Assembly (NCBI RefSeq): GCF_048544455.1
Contig: NC_133526.1
Location: forward strand, 7,022,001 to 7,086,000
Direction of reading: 5' to 3'
DNA from: Silene latifolia
Taxonomy: Eukaryota > Streptophyta > Magnoliopsida > Caryophyllales > Caryophyllaceae
DNA length: 64,000 nucleotides
Shown: positions 33,552 through 46,367 of the stretch, piece after piece
Layout: each line of letters begins with the position of its first letter
Position numbering within the stretch: position 1 is the first letter of the stretch
Translations under genes and position numbers: made by a program
Notes under the pieces: generated by a model
The model's input: the letters and a program-made list of their open reading frames with translations, nothing else
Database searches by the model: none
Told to the model about the DNA's origin: nothing

Positions 33552-35983
33552 AAATTTCTTGCGTGTTAGGGAAATGTTTATGAAAAAGTTTAAAACAAAC
33601 CTAAAATGACAATATCATTCATTCTCGACCGCATATTTGGCAATCACTTGTTTTTTTGTATATGGTTGGTTATCACCCCATTGTCTTTGTGTAGAAGGGA
33701 GCCATCTCTATGATTTTTTTTGTACTTGTTACCCCTTTGTGTCCCTTACTTGATATATACGGAGTATCCTACTTATAGAAAAAACAAGATTTAGACGTGA
33801 CCACCGGTTAGTGGATCAAGACAGACTGATTAGAACCCATTATTTCTACTCTCTCCATCTAAAAAAAATAAAAATATGTGTGTAATATTTCCCTTGGAAC
33901 TAAGCCTTTGACTTTATATTTTAAAAAAAAAAAATTACAACTCTGTATAAGATATGGAGTAAAGTAATTTATAGAGCTTATATCTTTAGAGTTGTGATGA
34001 AACATGCTCTCAGTTTCTATGGAGTATTTATTTTACCATATTCGTATATATTTTGAGAGATATCGAAGAGTAAAAGCATGTGTCTCAAACTGTGAGAATA
34101 ACTTATATTTTAAATTGGAGGGCGTACAATAAAACAAGAATATAAGCCTCGTGGGAAATAATTTGATATCTTTTAAAATGACTTGAAGTGAAGAATATAT
34201 AATTAAGTGGCATAGAATCTGCAGGAAATGAGTTCACGGGAGTATATGGTCCAGGATAGAGTATCAGACAAGCTTTGCTGATCTGTAGATATTTTACTCC
34301 CAAAGAAGTAGAGCAACTGGAATCTCTGGTGGATGCCTGCTTGAGTGCTCGTGTTCATAGATTAGAGCAAAGAATAAAATGCACTGTTTACAAAAATCTT
34401 GTTAAATTCTTGAGCTAGTATGAATTTTGAGAAATTTATACCGAGTTTTTGAGCTCCGAGACAGTTTTGAGCCTCTTTAAATTGTTTATGAACTCGTTTA
34501 GATTTTGTTTTAAGATGAAGTAGTTATTGAGTCTGGACCGGTTGTGTAATAATTTTCGCCGAGTATTTTCCCCCCTCGCCAAAAACAGTGAGTTTCTGCA
34601 ATACGTGATATTATGGTATTCAGTATTGACCAATGCCAGGCCTGCTGGCCTTGCCTTCGTGATTCGGCATCAGGTCCTCATATTTCAATAATCTCTTCAA
34701 CTGGTATAACAGTATCTTCAGGACCGAGGCTGTATTTACAGTTTTAGAACTATTAAATGAGTTAGTATCTTGAGCATGACGAGCTGGGATGCGAAGCAGG
34801 TACATGTAGATATCAGGTTGGGATCGATCAAGCGAGCTGCACTTACCATTTCCTGATTGATGCAATGATAGGTGCCCTCTACCATATTTGACGGTATACT
34901 CCCTGTTCCTGTTATATTTTTGGTGCATACTTTCGTCTTCCTGGTTTAGTTACGTTTTTCCTGCTTTTTTGCTAGTATCAATTATGTCTTAATGTGGTCA
35001 TTTTGAATGCGCACTTACTTCTGATACAATCTTCTGATTCAATAGCGACTTTGCTAATTCAGAGTATAATTATGAAACCTAAATTTTCTGATACATGCTA
35101 TTCTGTCTAACCGTTAATTCAAACTTGTAATTAGTAATTTGATTAGAAAATAGATGTGAATCTGACTTTTATTGTTATTATATGAATTATGATAGTTACT
35201 TGTATAGCATCTTTGCTGCTAATGAGCCTTCTTATTCACTGATAAATGTTGAATTTTTCAGCAGTCAGCCCATAAATAATTTTGTATTTTCTTGTAGCTT
35301 TTGTTTCTATATTATTATTTTTGGCTAGTTTTAACTTGTTTTAGCATTTAGTAGAGATATTTTATACAACCTTCTCACATCAGACAAAACAAAAGTGGAA
35401 AGGCATAAACTTTCAGCTTCAGGTTCACAGATGTGCTGCAGACAAAAATACAAAGAATCAAACTTAAGGAATGCAATAAACTAGTGGTTGAGAGTCTAGA
35501 TCCTCTGTTCCATTTCCGTGCCACATCTTGTGTCCTACTACGTCATTTGATATATAAGCATTATTCATAAAAAAATATGTGTGAATCTCATAAGAGGATG
35601 ATGTGTTAGAAGATAAAGGTGGTGAAACACAAGACAGGACATGAAAATGAGACAGAGAATCCGCTCGAAGTGGTTGAACGTATCACAAGGTGACACATAG
35701 TCTTATAAAAAAAGAACTAAAAAGCATGATAAAAAGTCCATGAATATTCTACTCTACCACACTTGTTATTTGTATTTCATTCTTGTCCATTATGATTGTA
35801 AAGAGCCAATCGCACACTATGTCCAAGTCCCAGAATATGTGGTCGAATCTGGCATATAAGCATGGCCATATTCATGCAACTGCACCATTTATTTATAAAC
35901 TATGAACACCCAAAAGGGAGAAACAAAGAGGAAATCATTGATCTGTAGGGTTGGTTTTTGGGAACACAAATTTGGAGTTAAAA
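33552..35983. other. Intergenic region between DUF599 copies 3 and 4
   Basis: AT-rich DNA of 2.4 kb with no recognisable gene or element. The small open frames on the minus strand (34100-34930) have no recognisable content. Confidence 0.5.
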
Positions 35984-37928
35984 ATGACATTTGAGGTCTT
36001 CAATCAGGAGTATTCGGACTACTTATTAGTTCCTTCAGGGTTGTTAGTGTTGGTAATGTACCATGTCTGGCTTCTGTGGACCATCATTCGGCATCCTACA
36101 CGTACTGTTATTGGCCTTAACACTATGTGCAGGCGTCGATGGGTTTACCATATTATGAATGTTAGTCCATTCTTCTCCTCTTTTACTTGTTGTTTTTGGG
36201 TTTTTAGTAGCATCATAATGTCAATATTGATGGAGACGTGTTTTGAACCTTGTTCTTAAGTAGTAAGTACTACTCAAAAGAGAATTAGCTCCTCACTTCA
36301 ATGTCGATATTTGAATATACTATCATAAATCTTTTCTGTCATCTTAACTTTAGAAAAGGATGGAATATAACATTTTATACGCATCTGTTCTGTCAATTTT
36401 TTTGTTCTGCTGCTGCTAGAATGCATACAGAATGATTGATGTTCAATTATGATTGATATCTTCATCGTTTTACTTTTAAGATTACCAGAACCCTTAACTC
36501 TTTGTAATCTGTTTGGCAGCCTTGATAATTCTCCTCCTGTTAATCTATGATGTATGCTGTCCACTACATTAACATAGACTGAAAGTTAAGGTCTCTGATA
36601 TTGGATTCTCCTGCTTTCTTCTATTTTGGTTGTTGCTGGTTTACTGCCGTTGTCGTTCTGTTATGCTTTTTAATTGACCTGAAAAGGTTAATCATCCATG
36701 TTGATTTCTGCTTGACATGTTTGTTCTGTGATTATGCACAATCTTGCATGTTTTTCTAATATGAAGTGCAGTCTAAGATAGAATTTCTGATTCTTGCGTC
36801 CGAGTAAGACTGAGATGTTGAGAACTCTGTTCAATTTACGTGTCTAAAGGAGGTTTTTGCTTTGATCAACTGATTTCAATTAGAATCAAACTCTTAATTT
36901 GAGATCAATTTTGCAGGACCAACCAACTAACGGAATTCTGGGAGTTCAAACATTACGGAACAACTTAATGGCATCAACACTTTTGGCAACCATATCCATC
37001 ACACTGAGTTCTCTAATTAGTGCAGTTATCAGCACTTTGAATAAACCTACTAATGTGTCAATTACAATTGATCATGTCAAGTACTTTTCAGTTTTGATAT
37101 GCTTTCTTTCCGCATTTTTCTGCAATATGCAATGCGTCAGATACTTTGCCCACTCCAGTTTCTTACTCAATGTCCCAGCACCAGAGCAGCGGGACGAATT
37201 CATTGAATATGTTTCCCAAACTTTAAACCGGGGATGCCTTTTCTGGTCCCTTGGACTGAGAGCATTTTATTTCTCTTTCCCTCTCCTGCTTTGGATATTC
37301 GGCCCTCTTCCAATGTTTGCGTGTAGCTGCTTGATATCACTTTCGCTATATTCCTTGGATTCTGCGTGCTCGACGTCCTGGCATCTTCCCAATGGTCACA
37401 GGGATTGCAAGGAAACACACACTCATGATTACGGACTAAAAGCTGACTCAATGTAAGTACTATTAACCATCATACTCTTAAAATCCTTGTAACCAGTGTT
37501 ACACTGTATATATGATCAATGTTTTTGCTGCAATAATTTTCTTCAGTTGGTCTTGCTTGTGACGGGAACTATCCGTCACAAGCTGAACACGGATAGTGCC
37601 CCCTCACAATAAGGCAAGTGGGAGGGCAAGTGAGGGGGAAATGGAGCACCCCATGGATAGTGTCACTTGCATATTGTGAGAGGGGCAGTATCCGTCTTCA
37701 GCTTGTGACGGATAGTGCCCGTCTTCAATGAGATTTTGTGAATTTTCTTTGGATTATACTCCGTAAGAGTTATTGTCTTAATTTGATGAGGTAGTATCTT
37801 TGTGTCGTCGTTTAGATGATGTAATTATCCATTTCTTCAGGGAAACAGCACCATCAGAGGATGACAACCTTTACTGCTCCCTCCTGAGAATCACCAAGCT
37901 GGGCTCTATAACTGATACTTCATGTTAA
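35984..37928 (+). CDS. DUF599 family membrane protein, copy 4 (divergent, three exons)
   Basis: Exons 35984-36160, 36917-37452 and 37841-37928 join in frame (AAT|GTTAGT, TGCAG|GAC, AAT|GTAAGT, TTCAG|GGA) to give 266 residues. The protein keeps the family pattern (LVPSGLLVLVMYHVW, RTVIGLN, GVQTLRNNLMAST, FGPLPMF) but differs in the N-terminus and loop, so it is the oldest branch of the four. The third exon adds a short acidic then basic tail that copies 1-3 lack; without splicing, exon 2 would end four bases beyond the donor at a TGA codon, so both forms give a plausible protein. The second intron contains a 197-bp MITE (37544-37740), which raises the possibility that the intron boundary predates that insertion. 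The start at 35984 is preferred over 35951 by similarity of the following residues. Confidence 0.8.
37544..37740 (-). mobile_element. CACAAATTCTC-type MITE, copy 3 (197 bp)
   Basis: Reverse-complemented it starts CACAAAATCTCATTGAAGAC and ends in CAAGACCAACTG. It is flanked by a perfect 9-bp duplication AATTTTCTT (37535-37543, 37741-37749). Same length as copies 2 and 5. It sits in the last intron of DUF599 copy 4. Confidence 0.85.
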
Positions 37929-40900
37929 CCAGGAAAGTAACAGTTTTTGATTGTAAAACTGTAGAAACCAGCTCTTTCAACATAACTTAAAAAGGCACTC
38001 TCAAGTGTCAACGACAATCAAGCGAAGATGATGATGTATTCGTCCCTCTTGTCTCTTTAGCCTTTGGGTAATTAGATGTATCTTTATGTATAAGCTCGAT
38101 ATTCTTGGCTAGCTCCTACATGTTACAAGGTAAATTCTCGGAGTACACGGTAATTTCTCTTTTACTGCTGTAATTTCGGTTGTTTTCTCTTCTTCACTGC
38201 GGCCCAGTGAAATAGGTTTATCAGGGGTATGTTTTTCGTCTATTTTGGCTCAAGAGCAGAGCAGTATACATTTGGGTTAGAATTAGACATCATATAGATA
38301 TTACTATCAATTATCAATGTGCATTATGAATGAATAATCAATATTTTCAAAGTTGTTTTAGATGAAGATCTTTTGCATTAAAATGTTGCATATTTATACA
38401 TGATAGGCTGCAAATCATGCATGCTTGATAATCTTGGCAAACGGGTTAACTGAGTCAGATTAAATCGGGTTTTCAAAGCTTCGGGTCATGTCTGGTCATT
38501 TGAAGGTTGGATCAGTTTTGGATGGGTTGTAATCAAGTTATGTGGGGTTAACGTTAGTATATAGGGTGGGTTGTTATCAAGTTATATGGGATTAACGTTT
38601 AGTATGCAATAGTAAAAGTTCGTGCTGGTTATCTGGGTCGTGTTAGTTTTACCAAGTATAACAAGTCACACACCTTTGTTTTAAGGGTTGACATGCTCGA
38701 AGTTTAAAAGGCATAAACTTAGGCCATTAAAAACCAATCCAGATCCTTTGTCCCATTATTGTGTCACATCTTGTGTCACATTGCCTTAATATGTTGACAC
38801 CTCATCCTTAAATAATATCTACATATTTATTTTTAATATTTATTGCTGAGATAGGGGATCCGGACCAATTAAAAACCCTCTCATGAGATTATTATAAATC
38901 AATCAATTAATTAATACTATATATTAATTCCAGAAACCAAGGGATTTCAATGTAATTAAATAAATTTATGCAAATTAATTATACTATATAGTTTTAATCA
39001 ATAGTACTGTACGATGGACCTGAACAAGGGATTTCAATGTAAATATTATATAATTTTGGTTGAAGTATAAGTTTAGAGAACACGAATATGGTAATTTTCC
39101 TTAAAATAAATATGCTCCACTTATGGTATTAATTAGTATAAAGATGTTGATTATTTTAGCATAAACAAATATAATATAAGTATATTATATTTTGGAAACT
39201 ATTAAAAAGTAAATAAATCAAGCTAGATTTCCAAAAAATATAATATTTCATAATTATTTCAACTTAATTAATTTAATGCATATATGTAATATATTTATTT
39301 CGAGTAGTGAGAGTAATAAAAGTAACCTTAATTGGATAGAGTAATCACTCATTCGATACTTAAGAGTAAAAGTAATTCTGTTAGTAGTGAAAAAAATTGT
39401 AGTAATATTGGATATAGTAATATGATAGTAATCACTCATTTGAATAGTCAAAGTAACAATATTAGTAGCGAGCGGGAGTAGTGAAAATAACAGAAGTAAC
39501 AACGGGAGTAGTGAAATTATCAATATTAATGTACAAGTAGTGAAAGTAACAATAATTAGGTAACAATAATTACGACGGGAGTAGTGAAAGTAAAAGTAAT
39601 AATAACGAATGTAATAAAAGTAACAATTCTAAGAACAAAATGGAGTATATATGAAAAATTAGCTAAGCAATCGATTTAAGTAAAATATTAATAGCGGGAG
39701 TAGTGAATTTGTCTCATAATTTATTTCACTGTAATTTTAAGATATACTTTGCATCATAAAAAAATATATTAATGATATTTATGAGTTATGCAACTTTAAA
39801 ATACTTTTAGTTAATTAAAAATATATTTTAATGCTAAATGCCGGTAATCCTGAAACCCATAGATATTTCACGCAAGTTTTGATCATTCGAGTATTGGCCA
39901 TGTAGTCTTATGACTTTTGTTCGCTGACCAAGCGCCTTCTACAATCTACATTATGAACATTGGTGCATATGGCATACCTAGCAAAGGGAATGAGACTTGC
40001 TTTGATTATTCAAAATAAAAATACGGAATAATATTTTTTTTAATATGTGCCCTAAAAAATATTAAAAAGCACTTTAATAAAAGGATAATGCCGACTCTTG
40101 GAATAATCATTTTAATGGACCTTATATATTAGAGTATACGTAAAAGGGTAATATCGAGACTCTGTATCTAACCCGGTGGTGTGGTAGTAATCGAAAGTTA
40201 AACAGTGAACAGGTGTGGATGGGCTCACGTGGGCAAGTAGGGAAGCAAGTTAAAGTTGCTAATAATATAGACACATGAAAATCTACAAAGTCCCATAAGA
40301 ACAGTTGTAAGATTAAATACATTCTGCCAATCATAATACAGCTAGCTACAAATCTTATTAATATTACAAAATACAAATACAAGTACTTGGCTTTAGATCT
40401 GGCATTGATTAGTGCGCTTTATGAGTAAGCCACCTGACCTTCCAAATCTAACATTCATTGGATTGCACTCAATTCATGCATTTCTTTAATCTTTTTTTTT
40501 TTTATTTTGCATTCTATGTACTACTATAACAAATCTCCATATCACGCTTCCCCTTGCTTTTCATCATATCATATATTTCTTGAAAACTATAATGTGGACA
40601 TATATGTTTCGATAAACAGACCGTCTTACTTGTAACTGTCACAAGCTTATAACTTCTCACCGACGCCATAACTCCCCTCCCATTTACTCCTTGTGAGAGA
40701 TCACGAGCTTATGACTGAATAATATCGCCACAAATGAGAATATGTGTTCGATAAATTAGTCACCACAAATTTTACAATCTGAGTGTACGTACTGTATATT
40801 TAGAGAAAACGATTATTAAAGTTGAATATCAATGGAATGAATAGTGCCTGCACGATTGCGTTATTTTGTTAAATTAATAACTAGAACATGTTATCAAAAA

Positions 40901-41412
40901 TTGAAAATTTTAATTTCACACGATTATATTCTAGAAAGATTTACAATAAATTTGAGATTGATTGAAGATAATCAATAATGTATATGTTTGATGTTATTTA
41001 GAAAACAATTAAAGGAATTTAATACGGAGTACTATAATCAGTCTGGAGGAGTTGTTAGTTAAAACTTTTGAAAAAATTTCGAGTTTTTTATAATATCATT
41101 ATCTTTCGTTCTTGATTTGTTCAAATCTTAACTCCGTCACTGAATATAATTTTCCGCACTAGATAAAGTTTTATCTTTCAATATCTCCAAACAACACTTT
41201 ACACCATTAGTACTCCTCAAATACATAAAATCATATTTAAATACGTTTCTTCTTGATAATCAAATTATATAATCTTCAACTTGGAGCAAATATTATTCTC
41301 AAAGATAATATCATATATATCTCGATTTACATAGTACCACCTCAATAGATATTCTTGTAACTAATGTACATAAAAATTTAAATTTCATTAATCAAAACAT
41401 TCAATTCAAAAA
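37929..41412. other. AT-rich intergenic region, 3.5 kb
   Basis: No gene is supported. At 38520-38610 two similar 45-bp blocks (GGTTGT(A/T)ATCAAGTTAT) lie in tandem. At 40618-40755 there is a decayed relative of the CACAAATTCTC-type MITE (ACCGTCTTACTTGTAACTGT and GCCACAAATGAGAATATGTG). Confidence 0.5.
39300..39705. repeat. AGTAGTGAAAGTAAC degenerate repeat tract
   Basis: The words GGGAGTAGTGAAA and AAAGTAACAATAAT recur at irregular 15-45 bp spacing over 400 bp. It is a degenerate minisatellite in AT-rich DNA without coding potential. Confidence 0.6.
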
Positions 41413-44400
41413 ATGGACCTTCAGCCACCCCAATCGGCATCAGTAGTACAACCCGGATCAACCGACTCGTCCCCAAAATCAACGCACCACGGGGAATGGG
41501 ACGAGCCACTCGCCCCACTCCCAGGTGCTAAACTGCGCCTAATGTGCAGTTACGGGGGACACATTATCCCCCGTCCACACGACAAAAGTCTATGCTACGT
41601 AGGCGGGGAAACCCGCATGGTAGTAGTAGAACGATCCTCATGTCTACAAGACCTTATTTCTCGTCTTTCGAAAACATTACTAGACGGAAGACAGTTCACC
41701 CTGAAATACCAACTCCCGAACGAGGAGTTGGACTCGCTAATATCAGTCGCGACAGATGAAGACCTTGAGAATATGGTTGAGGAACATGATCGCATCATGG
41801 CAATCGCTTCCTCGTTGAAACCGTCTTCAGGGAGACTAAGGCTGTTTCTGTTTTTTATTAAGCCTGAGACTTCTGTGACTATGGGAGCGTTGTTGGATGA
41901 TGCTAAGTCCGAGACGTGGTTCGTGGATGCTTTAAATGGAGCGAATATGTTGCCTAGAGGTTTTTCTGATTCGGCCGCAATGGATGATTTGCTTAGCCTT
42001 GGTAGTGGTGTTACTGATTCGGGTTTGGGTTCGGGTCTGACTGCACAGGTTGCTGGTGCAGGCTCTGATGTTTCTGCTCAAACTGTTAAGATTAGCTCAC
42101 CACAGGTAAATGGATGTTTACTGTTTTACTTTGTAAAACCGTTTTACAACGACTTTCTAATTGCTGAATTTCACAAATTCTCATTGAAGACGGACATATC
42201 GTTATAAGCTGAAGATGGGGTCAAGTAATACCCAAGTGGTTAGACATAACCACTTGGGTATTACTTGACCCGTCTTCAGCTTGTGACGGATATGCCCGTC
42301 TTCGATGAGACTTGCTGAATTTTTGAAAAAAACTGAAAAAGTCAAACTTTTGATCATAAAAAAAAAGTTGAAAATCAATTTAGGATAAAATAGGTGTTTT
42401 TTTTTTTTATTTTTTTTTTATTACCTTGAAAATAGGATACAAATGTCTTGGACTGGTTATTAGGTCGGTTACTTTATTGGTCTCACGAAAGCGGTGAGTT
42501 ATGAGTATACTCAAATTAATTTAGAGCCGAAAAACCGGAAAAATTATCTTTCTTAGAAATGTTGAAAATTATGCAGATGTCAACCGTTGTTAACTTTGAC
42601 CATTATTTTGTCGACAGGATATACATTTAATACAATCGATGATGCCAGACTCTCCAATGATCGAAACCAACACATCATCCTTCGACTCATCGACATCGTC
42701 CCCATCAATGGCACACCTTGCACCAATCCGGGTGCGAGCAGACGAACCCAGTGGCCTACCATTAGAAGACCAATTGTCAACTCAAATGAGACTAACTCCT
42801 CCACTTCCAACAACTATTTTAACACAAAATGCTGTTCCTGCTACACATTATGCTGTTGGAGGTGGTACCGAGATTAACTTCCAATCTCGTGTTGTATCGG
42901 ATGAAGAGAAGTCTGACCATGGGGTCCATGCTGCTTCTAGAAAGCCGCCATTGCCGTTGTCTTTACAGCATGGACACCAGAGATTTGGTGCAGGTTTCAA
43001 CTTGCCATCCCCTGATTCTAAGCATGCTGCTGGTTTTAGCCTGCCTTCCCCTGATTCTGTTAAAAGGTTCCGTCTTTCTTTCTTTTTTCTGCGTTTCGAT
43101 GACTCAGTAAACTGACTACGCTTCCAGTAACATGACACTTTGTATTCCGCCATCTAATCCTTGATAACACTGACAGATAACATCTAAACGTCTCATAACG
43201 AAAATTGCATCAGAAACCACTATAGATGACTATTTACTACTTACTAGCAGCTTTTCAGCCGATTTTTCTGAAATTTCCCATTGTCCGGAATCAAGAATCA
43301 AACAGTATTGAGTCTTTAACTCCGTTGGTACAAGTAGAGCTGACCAACCGCATGGGCCAGCCCGATCATCCCACACGGCCCACCCGACCAGCCCGGCCCA
43401 CTCCTTTACAAACGCCTGGCCCGGGTTCCATTTTCCCAACCCAGCCTGCTCTGACCCGTCTATTTTATGAAAAATAAAAAAAATTATGTTAGACCCACCT
43501 CTAGCCTGCCTCAGGCCCAGGCCCGGGTCAAGCATATCCCAGCCCGCCCCACTGGCATGGCCCGGGTCTGACCAGAAGAGCCCAACCTGGCCCGCTCTGG
43601 CCCGTCTAGTTTATGAAAAATAAAAAAAAAATTATGTTTGGCCTGCCTCTAGCCTGCCTCAGGCCCAGGCCCGGGTCAAGCATATCCCGGCCTGCCCCCA
43701 CTGGCATGGCCCGGGTCTGACCAGAAGAGCCCAACCCGGCCCGCTCTGGCCCGTCTATTTTATGAAAAATAAAAAAAATTATGTTAGGCCGGCCTCTAGC
43801 CTGCCTCAGGCCCAGGCCCGGGTCAAGCATATCCCGGCCTGCCCCCACTGGCATGGCCCGGGTCTGACCAGAAGAGCCCAACCCGCTCCCTGGCCAGCCC
43901 GACCCGCCACTAGCCCGGCCCGCTCTGGCCCGTCTATTTTATGAAAAATAAAAAAATTTATGTTAGGCCTGCCTCAGGCCCAGGCCCGGGTCAAGCATAT
44001 CCCGGCCTGCCCCCACTGGCATGGCCCGGGTCTGACCAGAAGAGCCCAACCCGCTCCCTGGCCAGCCCGACCCGCCACTAGCCCGGCCCAAGTACAGGTC
44101 TAGGTACAAGAAACTCGATTTATTTTTGTTAACATTCTAAATAATTGTTTGCAGTGATAGCAGTATAGCATCAGGAACCTCTTTCACAAAAGTACCGAAC
44201 CAGCAAGAAGCGGATCAAGTAAACTTCGTCGAGAACCACCCACCAACCGCGACCACCCCCGACCAAAATCTTCTAGACGGTCATACTTACACACCTCCAA
44301 ACCAAAACCAACTACAACCAATACAAGACGCGACCGCCTACATATATCCTCCTCCTGCACAACACCAGGACCAACCTCATCACCAACACCCGCACCAGCA

Positions 44401-44923
44401 CCAGTACATTCAACCAAACATGCAGTATATACCGGCACACGTGCCACTACAATCATACTACCCTGCCTATCCGACCCCACAACAGTCACTGCCACCTCAC
44501 CAAATTGATCAACATTCACAGTACCCACTATACATACTCCAAACACAGCCTTCTTATAACAATATTTCAGTCCCACCAGCTGAATCCACTGTGACTTCAT
44601 CTGCTGCACAATCTCATCAGCCAGTGTACCAAACACGACCCGGGATGGCCCAACTTCCAACTAATTCAGCCCAGTATCATCAATATCTTGGGCCTTATAA
44701 CCCGACTCCTGGTAGGCCTACTATGACAGGAAATCCTGTCCCTTACGGAAACTATGATTACAGTCACCAGCAACAATTGCAGCATCAAGTGTATTATACT
44801 GGTCAAGTTCCGGCTGGATCTCAGTACCAAAGTATAACTCCTGCTCAAGCTGCTATGATCGCTGAGGCGTCTATGCAGTCGCCTACTGCTGATAGCAGTA
44901 AGCAACCTCCAAGAACCTCATAA
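41413..44923 (+). CDS. PB1 (Phox/Bem1p) domain protein
   Basis: Exons 41413-42105, 42618-43066 and 44155-44923 join in frame (CAG|GTAAAT, GACAG|GAT, AAAAG|GTTCCG, TTGCAG|TGA) to give 636 residues. Residues about 38-137 form a PB1 domain: KLRLMCSYGGHIIPRP, YVGGETRMV, LKYQLPNEELDSLISVATDEDLENM, with the acidic DEDLENM end of an OPCA-like motif. PB1 domains mediate head-to-tail protein contacts. The rest is low complexity: Ser/Pro-rich in exon 2, and rich in Gln, Pro, Tyr and His in exon 3, with no second domain seen. Plants have a family of such PB1 proteins with Q/P/Y-rich tails; their roles are little known. Intron 1 carries a MITE and intron 2 a GC-rich tandem repeat. Confidence 0.9.
42172..42313. 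mobile_element. CACAAATTCTC-type MITE, short copy (142 bp)
   Basis: It starts CACAAATTCTCATTGAAGAC and ends GTCTTCGATGAGACT, with a perfect 9-bp duplication GCTGAATTT (42163-42171, 42314-42322). The centre is an almost perfect inverted repeat (TCAAGTAATACCCAAGTGGT and its complement). It lies in intron 1 of the PB1 gene. Confidence 0.85.
43340..44100. repeat. G+C-rich tandem repeat (about 147 bp x 4) in PB1 gene intron 2
   Basis: CCCAGGCCCGGGTCAAGCAT starts at 43516, 43664, 43811 and 43979, giving periods of 148, 147 and 168 bp. Each unit ends in an AT-rich TTTATGAAAAATAAAAAA spacer. A single diverged relative lies in the DUF599-2 intron (7027-7258). Strong GGCCCG/CGGGCC self-complementarity suggests stable folding in the pre-mRNA. 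Confidence 0.85.
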
Positions 44924-45265
44924 CTACTACATATCACTATATTTTCATTTCTACTACTCGTATCTTAATTACATTTATCTGTTTAAATTTTCTATCTGAT
45001 TGTAAAAGTATCGAAAATCCAAAAGAAGTCCTTTTATGTTTAGTACTCGTATTTGTTACGCAAACTTCCATTTTAATACAGTGGTCCACTTTATATTCGT
45101 ACTTGCCAAACCCCATACAGAAAACTAAACTAAAGCAGCTTTAAAAAAGTGCAGGTAACATCTTCAACAACACTACACCGAAAGCTCCCTTATTTACAGA
45201 TTACGAAACAACACAAGTATTTTAAGTTTAACCACTTTATTTTCCTAAGCGATTCACAAAACTTG

Positions 45266-45592
45266 ATGAAACGAAAAGGGAGCGTAGACGTCTCCTCATC
45301 GTCTTATGATAAGGAGACGCGAAAGTGTGAGGAAACGGCGTTAGAATGTGGAATTAGTGCTTGCATTTTATGTATATCATGTCCACTATCAATTGCTTGG
45401 TGTTTTATTAGTTTGCCATGGAAACTTGGTCGTAAGTTGGGGAAACAAGCTTGTTGTTGCTGTATTAAAGGTCATCATCAGACAACTTTGCCTGATTATT
45501 CGTCTTTTTCGGATTTTGATTCGGAGAATGGAAGCCATAGATTAAGGTTTTCAAGCTCAAGGGACAACTATTCTGTGATTAGGAGGAGGTGA
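45266..45592 (+). CDS. Small Cys-rich membrane-type protein, unknown function
   Basis: A single-exon frame of 108 residues. The ATG at 45266 is chosen because the 39 codons in frame upstream look like leader sequence. The centre has ALECGISACILCISCPLSIA followed by WCFISLPWKLGRKLGKQA and a CCCC cluster, giving one or two short hydrophobic segments with many Cys that could be lipid-modified. The C-terminus is Ser/Asp-rich (YSSFSDFDSE) and ends RRR. It resembles small conserved plant proteins of unknown function as I recall them, but I cannot name a family. It lies 340 bp downstream of the PB1 gene on the same strand and could be read as an independent short gene. Confidence 0.6.
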   Translation: MKRKGSVDVSSSSYDKETRKCEETALECGISACILCISCPLSIAWCFISLPWKLGRKLGKQACCCCIKGHHQTTLPDYSSFSDFDSENGSHRLRFSSSRDNYSVIRRR

Positions 45593-46202
45593 CCCTAATC
45601 TTTTCTTTCTTGTATGTAACTATAGCAAATTAGCATAGATTATTTAGGGGTCGTTTGATTGCTCCGTAGAAAAGAAGAATCTTAGTTTAGGTGGCATGTT
45701 AGCTTACCTGTTTCTGTACGGTATCTTAGTCATTTATTTATCTTTTCGTTATAAAGTTACTTTTAATAATTAAGTTGATCGTTTACTGATATTGAAAACC
45801 ACTTGTCATTCAATAAACGATATACTATTAATTATCTCCTCCCTTTTTTTGTTTTTGTATCAAACACAAAATAAATGAATCGCGGAGACAAACAAACTAC
45901 TAGTAATACGTCTATTCATCATTTTATATTCACATTTTACATTAAAATACTTTTCACACTGAACAAATGTATGAAATGAGGTGCATCGAAATTATGATTC
46001 GCCCCATACGAACCGGGCCACCTTTGTCATCCGACCATATAGGGTGAACGGTGCAACTCTTGTTTGTGAGTGTAGACGTGTAGTATGATAGGCGAGTTGT
46101 TGAAGAGCGGATTGGGCTGGGCTTCTCTTGCGGCCCATGATGTACATACATACTTGAGTTATTTAATTATGTTATGTTTTAAATAATAATCGTTTATGGC
46201 AT

Positions 46203-46367
46203 GGGTTTGAGTTTGGGGTTTAGGGTTTGGGGTTAGGGTTTAGGGTTTGGGTTTGGGGTTTGGGGTTTAGGGTTTGGGGTTTGGGGTTTGGGGTTTAGGG
46301 TTTGGGGTTTAGGGTTTAGGGTTTGGGGTTTGGGGTTTAGGGTTTAGGGTTTGGGGTTTGGGGTTTT
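46203..46367 (+). repeat. Interstitial telomere-like repeat
   Basis: About 165 bp of GGGTTTA and GGGGTTT units in mixed order, on the same strand throughout. GGGTTTA is the plant telomere repeat; GGGGTTT is a common variant. The tract is internal, about 240 bp from the 3' end of the PMD gene remnant. Confidence 0.9.
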
